Of a stretch of DNA of 52,608 nucleotides, positions 22,338-33,858 are shown in pieces. The DNA is from Mesostigma viride. Taxonomy: Eukaryota > Streptophyta > Mesostigmatophyceae > Mesostigmatales > Mesostigmataceae. Numbering within the stretch: the first letter of the stretch is position 1; every line of letters begins with the position of its first letter. The notes beneath the pieces were generated by a model. The model was not told the origin of the DNA. It did not search any database and worked only from the letters and a program-made list of their open reading frames with translations. The stretch spans positions 7,905,640 through 7,958,247 of the forward strand of contig RPFO01000080.1 in NCBI GenBank assembly GCA_009746045.1. The letters are read 5' to 3'. The position numbers were made by a program, and so were the translations under genes.

Positions 22338-22962
22338 ACGACACAAGCTCTACAAACAGGTCGTGGACCGGCTGGATCGCATAGTATCTCCGCACATCTG
22401 AACCCTGTGATGCCAGATCTCCTTTGCGGCCGTTCCGAGCTTGGCACTGGATTCGTTGTCCACATCGTCGCGTCGCTGCCGCAACACGATGTTTTCTGGC
22501 ATCCGCGGGCTTTTGGTTCCCGCCGCACATTTGAAAGTGCTGTCCTCCGGCTTTTTGCCTTTGCACCGTGTGCAGTTCTTGGACGTTTGGAATCATGGCA
22601 TGGCTAACGTGATGACTGACTAGCTAGACCTTTTCAGTGGTTTTCCATTTGCGGGTATTTCCTCGTAAATGGTGGGAGAGCGATCGCAGCAATGGTGCTC
22701 ACCACTAGACACTCCCGGCCAGTTAGGCTAGAAACACACGCCCTGATCAAGCATGCTGTTTCCGGCCCCACCGTCTAGGTCATCTAGTCGCTCCACACGT
22801 AAGCCAGCCATAATTTCAATGCACAAGGATACACATTTCCATCACCATTCATCTTCATCATCCTGAACGACTCGAAAACGCGGAAAAGATAACGGCAGGC
22901 TCGAGCTACCATGGTCCGGATTCTCCCGATTTCTGGCCTGCGCTGGTTGTCTCTTTGACACT
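22338..22962 (+). mobile_element. Retroelement 3' fragment, same family as 37.34-38.37 kb
   Basis: Begins in the last codons of an RT-like ORF (HKLYKQVVDRLDRIVSPHI) and continues about 560 bp past its stop with high identity to 37810-38370, ending near CTGGCCTGCGCTGGTTGTCTC. It splits copy 3 of the ORF1-only element between AATGTAAA and CTCTAGGTGC. Confidence 0.65.
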
Positions 22963-23082
22963 CGCTCTAGGTGCACCAGGGCACCTGCATCCCCATCAGT
23001 GATCTATCAAGCTATGCCCAGCTAAGGGGGAGCCTGTCATGGGGGGGAAGATCAGCATAGCTATACAAGAGCTAGAGCGTGG

Positions 23083-23343
23083 TCATAGAGGACAACGAGC
23101 CCCCCCCAGTGGGGAAGCGCCCGCGTGTGCAATCCCGCGGGAGGCACGCCAGATAGCTACCCCTAGGGCAACGAGCGGCTGCCTAGATAGATGTTGTAGT
23201 TAGAATGCTGTTAGATAGATGTAGTATGTAGCCAATGTAGATAGATTAGACCGGTAGGAATGTTTGCACCCATCCATCCATCCATCGGGGTTAATGCTCC
23301 GTGACTCCCCAACGGGAGCACGAGTCTAATTAATTAATTAATT
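23083..23343 (+). mobile_element. SINE-like element with four CATC units
   Basis: AGAGCGTGG at 23074-23082 and 23344-23352 is the target-site duplication. The 261-bp body has no ORF, an internal (CATC)4 at 23271-23286, then CGTGACTCC-CCAAC-GGGAGCACG and a TAATTAATTAATTAATT tail. It is the unexpanded counterpart of 15972-17419. Confidence 0.75.
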
Positions 23344-24655
23344 AGAGCGTGGCGTCTCAGCAGAGAGCAGCTCTCTGCATGGGCACAGCCATAACGAGAT
23401 AAAGCTAGGCATCATTTGGAGTGGGGCACATCATAGGCATGCACACATGTACATGGCTAAATAATACTCGCGTGAATCAGCTGGTATAGAGCCTGTAGGA
23501 GGCTTGCATGTACATGGCCACGGTCTATCTATTCTACACTACTGCTGCTGTATTCCCCTAAGCTGGGGCGTCTGGAGTCGCTGGGGCCGCGGGGGTCGCA
23601 TGCCAGGGCTTGTGGCCGACGTAGATGGCCGCCCCCTTCCAGTACACAGGCTGCCCCGCCTTGGTCTGCCGGAGCTGGAGGTAGGTCGGCCATAGCTCCC
23701 GTCGCCGTTGTTGGTGCGCCAGGGTCAAGTCGTTGTCAAGGGTGAAGTGAGTCTTCTCGAGCCGCTTGCGGCGTCTGAGGAAGGAAATCTTGTCCGCCGG
23801 GTTCTTAAAGGTGAGAAGGAGCGGGGGCGCCCCTGCCTTACCCCGCGCGCGGGGAAGGCGGTGGGCGACCAGCTCGATCTCACCAGTAAGGCCCATGCGA
23901 CCAAGAGTTTCTCTCTCAAACGCACGTGTGAAGCTTCTCAGAATTCTCACCTTCCTCCATGTCGAAGTTCTTGACAATGACGTTGAGGCTGCGCTTGGCG
24001 AGCTCGGCCTCCGCTTCTGTTGCTCGAGCTGTGCCGGCTGCGACGGCGGAGGTGGTGGAGGTGGCGTGCTGCTTAAGCATGTCCGCCCAGGTCGGGATGG
24101 GAGGAGCATCGCCGGCCAGGCCAGCCGGGGCTGGCTTGGCGGCAATGTCCTTCACCGCCTGGGCGGTGAGGCCTGCGGTGTTTTGCAGGACCTCGATGGC
24201 GATTGCATTGTCCATAAGGCGCTGGTCAATGTCGCGGAGCTGGGCGGTGATGGAGTCGGTGGAGGCGGGGGGGGGGGGAGGCGAGGAGGGTGGCGGTGGC
24301 GGTGGCGGTGGCGGTGGGGATGGTGGGGAGCTCAGCAGCCAGCTTACGACCCAAAGCTTGCATTTCGCAAGCGAGGGGCGTCACGTGCTGTGGGAGGTGG
24401 TGGAGGAGGGTGAATTCGCCCAAGGGGACAGGTTGCCAGAGTTCCGCGGAAGCACGCTGAACGTACTGAGGATGGAAAAGAGGGCGGCAAGCTGAAGGCG
24501 CGGTCGCGACCAGCCAGACAGGTCAGCTGAGCGGAGCTGAAACTGGCCATCAGACTGGCTGCGGAAGCATTTGTGGCGTTGGAGACGCTGGCACAGGTCA
24601 AGGGAGGCATACGACTCATAAAACAGGAGCTCCAGTATCCGGATGTGTGGGTCAC

Positions 24656-25125
24656 GTGTCTATTAATTGATTAATTAATTGTCTAAGCAGAGAGTCACTC
24701 CCTGCTGAGAAGCCATGCTCTGGCTAATGATTATTAGTTGTCTCGCCATTGGCCATGATCACCTTCCACCCCATGTCAGGCCCATGTCAGGGCTTCGAAA
24801 CAAGCTATTGATGTAATCTATTCTTTATTGAAATACAAAATTTTACGATCATAATGTCAATTGAAACAGCCAATCAAATGAAGTAAAGACTATGTGGCAT
24901 CCTCCTTGAAAAATGCAAGACTGGCGGCATAGTTGTCTTCATACTTTGGGTGTTCTTTCATGACCAGGCCAGCCGTCTGGAAGCCGTCAATCTGCCCTCG
25001 AAGTCGGACAACTGCATGTAGGAAACACAGAATCATCTCCATCATCTTGCGTTTCACAGCAAGGCCTACAAGGATATTAAGTGAGACAAGGATCTGCGCA
25101 TTTCGAAGAGTAGGAACTTGAAGAC
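24656..25125. other. ispH 3' flank, no gene
   Basis: A/T-rich sequence downstream of the ispH stop. On the minus strand an AATAAA occurs in TCAATAAAGAATAG near 24825, about 300 bp past the stop, and is a possible polyadenylation signal. Confidence 0.45.
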
Positions 25126-28100
25126 CTAGTGGGCTGCGGCCTTCAGCATGTTCTTCTTGATGGCAAAGACCTTGTCGAGCACCTCCTCAACCACCTGCAG
25201 GGTGGAGGGGGAAGATGAATGTTTTTGTGAAGGACACAAAGGCAAAATAGGCAGGCAACTGTCCCATTCACCTCATGAGACGTCATGCGTACTAGCGTGT
25301 GTCACTAAAACCCACGTAGTTACGCGCTGGTCGGCCAGCGCTTGGCAAGGAAGGTAGTCGAGAATTCTAAACAAGCTTGCCCGGCCAAAGACCAGCCAGT
25401 CTTGCTCACCTTACACACACAACATGTCCTGCCTGGCAAGCAGGCCTAAACAACGTTGACGTTTTCCAGAACTGCACTGCATGACCTCGTTTATTAGGAA
25501 GAACCTAGAAAACATAAGGGACGATGCCCGGGCAGTAGTAGGCGAGGATATATTGACCACAGAGTGGCACATGGCCATGACGTGCATGCATACATGGCAC
25601 GTGAATACATGGGTGGCGGGCAACTTAAAACATCCTAAGAAAACCTGTGTAGATTTATGCAACGTGGTCCGGATTCTCCAGATGTACGGCCTGCGCTGAT
25701 GAAGGGCTCTGTCGGATTGTCTCATTGACACAATGTCTCGTCTGGTGACCCCAGAAGGGTTGGAAACTTGGCCAATAAAAAGGAGAAAAGGAAAGGATTT
25801 CCTACACATGAGCTTCCTGTGGCGCAAGTCCCCGGAACTTGAAGCCCACGCCGGTCGTCTCAGCCCCACACAGCGACACACGTGTGAGACAACCCGAGGC
25901 TACCATTCGGATGCACACCGTTGACGATGCCACCTTATGGCTGGTCATATTAGTTACATACTAGTATATTGACGTGAAAAGTAGGTCATCGTAACGGGAA
26001 GATACCAAGAAATCAACCCACCTTGTCAGGCGTAGAAGCCCCCGACGTCACGCCGACCCGGATGGGCCCCGGCTTGAGCCAGTCCTTGGTCGTGACCAGC
26101 TCGCCATACTGCACGCGATGGCGACGCAGTGGGGACAAATCACGGGAACAGATGGTAGAGCAAGCCAGTCAGCGGTCAAGAAGAAAAACGATGCATAGTC
26201 TACATCCTGGTTCGCAGGAGATCCTGCTTGATTGCTCAAGGCGTCCGTTCTGTGGGCTACCAACTCTTTCGCGAAACCATTTACACAGACAGATGGAACA
26301 AAGTATCACCCGATGTGTCACCCCGACCTATAACATCATGGTATCAGTCCAACCCCACCACCCCATCCACCGGCACATGCATGTGAGCATGGCGGCATTT
26401 TGAACTGGTCAACAAGATCTTTCCTGATCGATTTTGACAATCTTATCTACCCCCACTCACGTGCAACAGGTGCTGGATCTCGTTCTTGTCCACGTCGATG
26501 CGGTCAGCCGAGTCCACCCAGAACGAGTTGTGCTTGCGCTCCTCCGCAATCTCCTGCGGGGGGGAGGGACACAAGGAGGGGTTGGCACGATCGAGTGATG
26601 AGAGAAGAGAGGCGATGGCAGGAGCAAAGGTCAGAAGCAACGAACATGCCCAAGCAAGGGGTAGATGCAAGGGGGGAAAGCGGATGCAAGAGGGGGTCGG
26701 GGGGGCAAAGCAAGGGAGTGCGCAAAGCAAGGGGGCCAAAGCAAATTTGAGCAGAAGGACGGTAAGTAGAAGGGGCTGAGCAAGGGGGCGAAGTCAGGGA
26801 GTGGTTAGGGGGAAGACGTATGGGTAGGTGGGTGAGTGAATGGCCCAAACGAGGATCTGGATTACTACTTACAAACGTCACATCAAAACTTGCACCAGAT
26901 TCATTATCCTAAACACGGCGGCTCACATTTACTGGCATACGTGACCAAACTCGGATTCCCGCATGCACCTGCTGGTCACTGTATCACCAACCACATCACT
27001 GTATACACCCCTACCGCATCGCCATCGACAAGCATGCACACCATTATTCAACATCCCTCGCACCCACCTGCAGGTGGCTGGTGTTGGACGAGTTGTACCC
27101 GCCCACCACCAGCATGAGGTCCAGCGGCTTGTCCACCAGCTCGAACATGGCGTCCTGCCGCTCCTGCGTCGCGTCGCAGATCGTGTTGAACGCCATGAAG
27201 TGCTCCGCGGCCGACTGGGGGCCGAACTTGGTCATCAGGCTCGTCTCAAACAGCTTGCCGATCATCTCCGTCTCCCCCTTGAGCATCGTCGTCTGGTTGG
27301 CCATGCCCACGTAGTCCAGGTCCTTGTCGGGGTCAAACCCGCGCGAGATGGCCTTTGCAAATTTCTGTTTGCCAAGGGGGGGGAAGGGGCACGGGAACAG
27401 CAGGTTTCATGGCAAGCCAGGAAGGTTACCCCACTTTCAAAAGCCTTTTGAGATGACCTTTGCGAGTTTCCTGTTTGCCAAGGGGGGGGCAGGGGCAAGG
27501 AAATGACAGGTTGTAGGGCAAGCCCGGAAGGTTAGCCCGTTAAAAGCCTTTTGAGACGGCCTTGGCCTTTTTTCTGTTTGCAAGCGGGTGGGAAAGAGAG
27601 TGGCACAAAATAAGCGAGGCCGTGGGGGAGCGATGCATAGGCTCAAAGAACGAGGATACAGCCTGGGCGAATTTCTGGCAGCAGCGGGAGGGCAGGCGCG
27701 AAAGCGTCTCGGGTCTTAGAGCAAGCAAGTGGGGGAGCGGTTTAGTAAAATAAACACCGTGCCTGGGTGACATCCAAGCCTAGGGCAGGCGAGCAGCCAG
27801 TAGCGAGCTGGTTTGTGGGAGGCAGGAAGGCAGTTTGGGAGCGGGCGTGATGATACAATGGACACAAGGGCTGCGCCAAGTAACAAAGCTGGTCCCCGCC
27901 GCCATCAGGGCGCCATCAGGGGGTTGCGTTGCCAAGCCGTAGTGGGACAACAAGTTTGCGGATATGGAGACACCCACGGGATGCGAAATGTTACCAAGGC
28001 AAAACAGCATGGCAGGGAAGGCCGAGCGCTTGACATAGACATCTTGATACCACTCTTGCTGTTGGGCAGCACAGAGGGTGTCAACAGTATACACTATAGC

Positions 28101-31100
28101 TTCAGGCACAACACCAGCACACAGGCATCTTACGACGTGCCCACCTTAAGGAAGTCCTCCTTCGTGCCGCTCTTGCCGTTGAGCTTGCCGCCCAGGATGT
28201 AGTCGCACGCGTACTCCGCCTGGTGGAATGCGGGACCCAAAGATCACACAAAAAAACAACCCAAGGGATGACAAAGAAAAGAGTCAAACAGTAAAACATG
28301 CTAACCCCAAGACGATCGGTTTTTCGTTGTGGGGCTATGGTAAGGCTTCCAGCGTGAAAACCTTAGGAAACCGCAACTTGAATAGGACTGGCGAGCCAGA
28401 GCTAAGCATGGCCGACAGCAGGCAGAGCTAAGCATGGCTGGCAACGGGAAGAAAGACCTTGATGCAAAGAAGAATAGGATGGAATGTGGGTGGATAAACT
28501 TCCTCATATCGTCATGACCGTTATGTGCCTGCTGGCGAGAGACAATACCTGCCCATACAGACTGTGGTGATGGCCGAGCTCCTTCACTTGACAACACAGG
28601 CATCGTGTCTTTCCATCTATTTAGTGTGCCACCCACGCCCGCCCGGTTCTTGATGGTGAGGAACGCACCCTACCCACCCTCACCTCCTTCCGTACCATAC
28701 AACAGACAAAGAGGTAGAGTGGCGCCACCCATGCTTTAGGACTGGATCTCATGCATTTTGGACGACATATCCCGCGTGCCACCCACCTCCTTCATGTCCT
28801 TGATGATGAGGTAGGTACCCGCAAACGACGCGGTGGCGACCGTCTCCTCGTGCGCATACTTGCCGTGGATGATGGACGTGTACTCGGTCTTCTTGTGCTT
28901 CTCCACTGTGTTCCACACCTGCGGGCGGAGATGCAAGTAGACAGGTACACAAAATACAATGTGGACAGGCCAGTGGATGATAAACGTGTACTCGGTCTTT
29001 GCTGCTTATCCGTCTTCCACACCTGGGGGCGGAGATGCAAGCAAAAAGCGTCTTTAATGACACGTATATTTTTTTAAGCGTCTTAAGTTAGACACATACG
29101 TCACATAACAACGAGAAAACACACATAGGAGTCAAAGCAAGCCGTTATTACTTGACAACTTTTCTTTGTTCAATAGACCACCGCACCGCACCGCACCGCT
29201 TTCTCCACCATGCACACAACTGCGGGCAGCACTGGTCCATCAGACATGAAACGCGAGCCCGCCCACCATTCCCTCACCACGCTGGACAACAGGGGCAGGT
29301 TTGTGCCGATGATGAGGGGGAGTCAAACTACCCGCTTACCCCCTATCAGATCCGGGTGCTAGACAGACAGCAAGCTGCCTCTCCTGCATGCCCCCTGACT
29401 TGTAGGCATGCTACCAAGCCCCACACCCTCTTGTGCACAACCACTCTTGCCCCCTCACCTTGGACACCCATGGGCAGGTCGTGTCGACGATGTTGACCCC
29501 CTTGTTCGACAGCAGCTGCATCTCCTGCACGCTCGCGCCGAACGCGGGCAGGACGACCACGTTGTCGTTGGCCACCACGCTGAAGTCCTTCTCCCCGTCG
29601 TCGCGAACGGGGATGAAGCCAATCTCCATGTCACGCAGTTTCTGCCACGAGCAGCAGTAGACGCAAGCCGAAGGGGGGCACAAGCCGCAAGGGGCAGCAA
29701 GCGAGTAAGACACAAGGAAGCTAGTAAGGAATCTCCGTGTCGTGCAGTTTCTGAGGAGTAGCGGAAAGCAATGGAAACAGTGAATCAATGGGGGGAAGGG
29801 AGGGAGGAAACGGAGTGAGAAGCTGAGGAAAGGGACAGGAAAGACCTATGGGTGGCAATGCACGAGAGAAAAAGGAAGGTAGGAAGTACTCTCCAGGTCG
29901 CGCAGTTTCTGGGGTAGGTTGAGGAAGGGCGGGGGAAGGGGAGGGGAGAGGGGAGAGGCGGGGGAAGGAGAGATGGGCAAGCCCCAGGAGGAAGCGGATG
30001 AGTGAGACACGACACACGTGGGTAGAAGTGCATTTGAAAAGGGAGCTAGTAAGTAATTGCCCTTCCCGCTGACGGGCAGCCAGGGGCCCCTCTTCCCACA
30101 TCTGAACCACTCCTGTACCCACGACTTAATGACCCCCCTACCCACCTGGTTGACGGTGGGGTTGTGGATGATCTCATTGGTGATCCAGATCTTCTGCGTC
30201 GGGAAGTGCTTGCGCGTCTCGTATGCCATCTGCACGGCGCGCTCGACGCCCCAGCAGAAGCCGTAGCTCTTGGCCAGCTCGATTGTGACCTCCCCCTGCG
30301 TGAGCGTAAAGTTGTTCTCCTTGAGGCGCTGGATGAGGCCACCTGGCGGTGCGCCAACCAGTGAGCAACCGCAGCATGGACATGCCAATGCACGGCGGTA
30401 AGATACAGCCACCACCCTATTGAACTTCTAATGAGTGACCACCACAATATGGACATGCCCCTGACCGGGGAACACATCAGGCACAAGCACCGGCCACACA
30501 CCCGCCACACAGTTTCCCAAGACTATTAAGCCAAGATGGAGACAGGGGGGCTTGAAAAACAACACGGGGTTTGAACATGGATTCTCAAAATGGGACGGGG
30601 AAAGGGAGAAGGCAAGAAACTGGGTTGGGTAAAATGGCTGGCTCCAGCGTTGCTCGACTGTTTGCTCCTAGGATTGCTATGGACCAGACTATACCATGAC
30701 CACTAGCCTTACCGCCTAGCTTCATGAATAGGTCAACTACCAGATGTAGAAAACATTCACATGCGTTCATAAACACGGACATACATTGCACCGACATCGA
30801 TGAAGGCGTCTCACGGAGTGCTTTGTTAGCTATTTCAGTGGTACGTGCAACGAACGTACAAGTGCGAACTATATGCAAATGTGGCCGAGTGGGTGAGTGA
30901 TGAGGCTCTACTGTGGATAACCGTGATGAAAGATGGCAAAAAAATATCAATAAAATTAAATTTTTTTTTAAAAAAATGGTTCCCATACCGAAGCAGTGGC
31001 ACGGGCAAAAGGCCGGCGGTGACAGGGACCTTGATGAAAGCAGACTGTGTCAGCGTGTTTATTTTAGTAGTATCAGCGAAACAAGTGCGGAAACTCACAA

Positions 31101-32751
31101 CAACACCTGCATGGAATAGGTTTGGATCATATAAAAGGCCCCTATGTAGAGCACAAGAGCTATGGATTCCAAATCCTTCCTACTTCAATCCAGAGCCCAG
31201 TGCCTTCGCAGAGCAAGGAGGACCCTGGTGCTGGCTCGGCTACCCCCCTGCAGGACGAGTGGTGAAGCGCTCCAATCCAGAACAGCTGCCAGAAGCTGCC
31301 TTCAATCGATATAACTATCCTGAGAGCAGTCACAATGATACACCTCTACTGAAACTGGTGCGGTGACATACCTGATTTTGTAGGTAAACCATCTGAAACA
31401 GGTGCACTATCCCTGCGTCTCCGACCAGGTGCAGTCAGACGTTTCATTCCTGATTGAAGTGCGTGAGCTCCAACTTTGATCAAGGCTAAAAACACCATTG
31501 AAAAGACCTTCTTAAAAGCCACCACGGATAAACAGCTATTCTTCAGATCACAGCTCACACTAGGCTACAAAAATAGAAAGAATGCGGTAGAGACAAAAGA
31601 GAGCATTAGACTGGGGACAATGGCCCTGCCTGATTGTGCCTGGGCATATTTTGGAAGCCTGCATGTTGTGGGTCTGGTGGGCATGTTACCATGTGCGTCC
31701 TAATCACAAATCCGATTCTGTTTAAATTCATGTACATGTCCAAATATTTTCATTGACGCAAGGCTAAAACAATCCATACCTGATGGGTAAATGATAAAAA
31801 TTTAATGCTTTCTGAGACACACACATAATACATGAAACTGCCACGGAGACTAATAAAAAAAAGCACTGCCAATAGCAGCAATACTGTTGGAGGCGAAGAG
31901 AGGGAAATGTAAGTTTTGAAGAAGTTTGCGAACAAGCTAGCCTTAAATAATAACGGGACTAAATTCCTGGCCACATGCCGCACAGAAAACAAGAAAACAA
32001 CTGCAAAACGCAAAGCATAGCCCGAGCTGTATCGTGCCTCGCAATCGTGACTGGGTGGGGATTCCCAAGTGTCGACTACCGTATTCTTTCGTCAACTGCA
32101 TACACGTCTGTAGGGAGACATTACATCGAGATACCCAGCTAGGCACTTGTCAGCTACCGCACAGCCCATTAATGCTCATGATTATCGCAAGACCGGCAAG
32201 GCTATGTCGACGCTCTGTCATAACGGACAAAAGATATAAAGGGTGTGCCGCTGGCCTTTAAAGGAAGGGAACCAGCCAATTTGGGATGACCGAGAAAAGC
32301 AAGCAGACGGCATACAAGAACTTTCCATATAATCTACGTATAAAATAATGTACGAAATGGAAGCTATCCGGATCTAAGGCCGGTTGAAGCAAAAGTAGCG
32401 GCATTCGAAAAGCAAGGAAAACGTACTCTCGTACTGCTTGTTCATCTTCTCCAGCATCTCCTGCTTATAGCCGAACCCTTGCCGGTTATAATTGCCATCC
32501 TTATTCAAGGCGCGCCTGAAAGCCTTGGTGTCCATATCATAGTAGCTCTCTCCCGATTCCTCCTCGGCATGGCACACAGTCTGAGACACGCCTGCCCTAG
32601 AGGGCAATCTGACGACGGGAGCGGAAACCGAGACGCCGGCAAATCGGCCTTGGAGAGCGCCCCTCGAGGCCGCATTTCCCGACTGGTTTGAGTGAGCCGT
32701 GGCCTGAGCCACGGAGGCCACAAGGACTGGTGCAGCAGCGGTGCAAGCCAT
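25126..32751 (-). CDS. ispH: 4-hydroxy-3-methylbut-2-enyl diphosphate reductase (IspH/HDR), plastid, nine exons
   Basis: Last step of the plastid MEP pathway: reduces HMBPP to IPP and DMAPP with an iron-sulphur cluster. Exons on the minus strand: 32751-32427, 30342-30146, 29641-29459, 28918-28787, 28219-28145, 27364-27068, 26553-26461, 26108-26022, 25194-25126. They sum to 1458 nt (485 residues) with all phases closing, and every intron is GT-AG. Residues 1 to about 65 are Ala/Ser/Arg-rich with few acids, a likely transit peptide. Cluster cysteines are C138 ([11 protein letters not shown]), C230 ([11 protein letters not shown]) and C367 ([14 protein letters not shown]). Other landmarks: [19 protein letters not shown] (258-261), [12 protein letters not shown] and [15 protein letters not shown]. 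This is the plant/cyanobacterial type of IspH. Several introns carry degraded copies of the next exon's start. A divergent gene begins 1.1 kb upstream. Confidence 0.95.
27444..27587 (-). repeat. Decoy copies of an ispH intron end plus exon start (exon 6)
   Basis: The stretch that spans the real acceptor at 27364 (TTTGCCAAACAG plus the first codons, [10 protein letters not shown]) recurs in degraded form at about 27444-27488 and 27543-27587, spaced roughly 100-120 bp. Read in frame the copies give 'FAKVISKGF' and 'KAKAVSKGF'. Confidence 0.75.
28974..29041 (-). repeat. Decoy copy of the ispH exon 4 start
   Basis: This 68-bp stretch matches 28869-28942 (the exon 4 start with its acceptor): CGTGTACTCGGTCTT, CTTCCACACCTG and GGCGGAGATGCAAG are shared in order. 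The copy has lost six bases and does not encode a usable exon. Confidence 0.7.
29730..29913 (-). repeat. Two decoy copies of the ispH exon 3 start
   Basis: The real junction at 29621-29644 (GGCAGAAACTGCGTGACATG on the minus strand) is echoed at about 29730-29754 and 29888-29913. Read in frame they give KLHDTEI and KLRDLES against the true KLRDMEI. Confidence 0.7.
30343..32426 (-). other. ispH intron 1, 2.1 kb
   Basis: Phase-1 intron with donor GAGA|GTACGT and acceptor GCCAG|GTGG. A/T-rich, with no open frame of interest and no recognisable transposon. Its length next to the transit-peptide exon is typical of nuclear plastid genes. Confidence 0.6.
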
Positions 32752-33858
32752 AGCTACGGGCAGGGCAAAACGTAATGGCCTTTGCCCAGGTAAGTATGCG
32801 CTCGCTCACACAACGCTAAGATACCTGACGCCATGGTCGTGTGCAAAAAGACGAGTGTTTTGCCTGGTCTCGACAAACCGGTAAGGCTGTACGGAATACG
32901 GCACAGAACCAACGCCTGCCTTGAACCAACACGCCTGCTCCGCAATCCGTAAGCACCTCCGTATACTGCTCACAGCCTTTGAGGGCTTGGATTGCGGATG
33001 GGAACGCGGACCTGGACTCTGCTGGGCAGTTTCGCCCAGTATCTTTGATACGAGGTTCCTGAGACCGTGATGAGATGCGTTCATCAGCGGATACAGCCTG
33101 TAGCCTCTTCGCTGGATCTGGTTGGTCAAACGGAATACTAGGCCCTGAGAAACGCCGCGCCATTGCCGAAACGTTGTTCAACCCTGGTTCAACTGGTTCA
33201 ACTCAAGATTGAGATTCCTGGGCGCTGCGCCGCGCCGGTTGAATGCACACGTCGTGTGCTCATTGCTCAAGACCCAGGACCTGCTGTGGAGCAAGGCCAC
33301 GTGGTTTTCCGATGCCATTCTTGCGGACCAGAATTATTACAAGTTTTAAGTAATTAGGCCACTGCCTGGCCAGTGGCCACAGCAATATTATTTTTTTGCT
33401 CGTGAAGAACTCTCATGAATCACAATCAGTGCCAGACTGCCAGTTAGCCACGGACAACATTATATGAGATAACAGAGAACTAGTGAAAAACTTGCTTAGA
33501 AACGCAAGTGGCAACATTAATGTTTTTATCTCCATGGACCGCATCGCTGATCTAAAATTATTTCTCAACAAGACGGTTGGTAACTCACCTAGCACAATAT
33601 TACGGACTATCTTATTGGATCGATAACCAGGCGCTGTGCCCTTCTGACTCAACCGTGGGCAACACGAAACGGTTCAGGAACAGGTACAACGTGTTTAGCA
33701 TAAGCATAAGCATTCTGAATTTTGGCGACCTCAGCAGTCAAGAAGCAGGGGGGAAATACCCCAACAAGCTGCTCCCGTAAGCTTCGGCACCTTGTAGGGC
33801 TGCCCATTTGCCCCGGATATGTAAGCTGCGGATTGGCATTGAACACTACCGTACGACC
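32752..33858. promoter_or_regulatory. Divergent intergenic region between ispH and the unknown gene at 33859
   Basis: 1.1 kb between two start codons pointing away from each other. No TATA box could be placed with confidence. A short tandem 'TGGTTCAACTGGTTCAACTC' lies at 33188-33206. Transcript starts and 5' untranslated exons of both genes probably lie here; this is inferred from position only. Confidence 0.4.

Larger units (their letters stand above)
22245..24655 (-). mobile_element. ORF1-only element, copy 3, interrupted twice
   Basis: ORF1 remnants at about 23558-24650 (including a LVAHRLPRARGKAG stretch and FTLDNDLTLAHQQRRREL), then the conserved 3' region. That region is broken first by a 261-bp SINE-like element (23083-23343) and then by a 37.8-kb-family fragment (about 22338-22962), and resumes at 22260-22337. 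The order of insertions is clear because copies 1 and 2 show the uninterrupted sequence. Confidence 0.65.
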
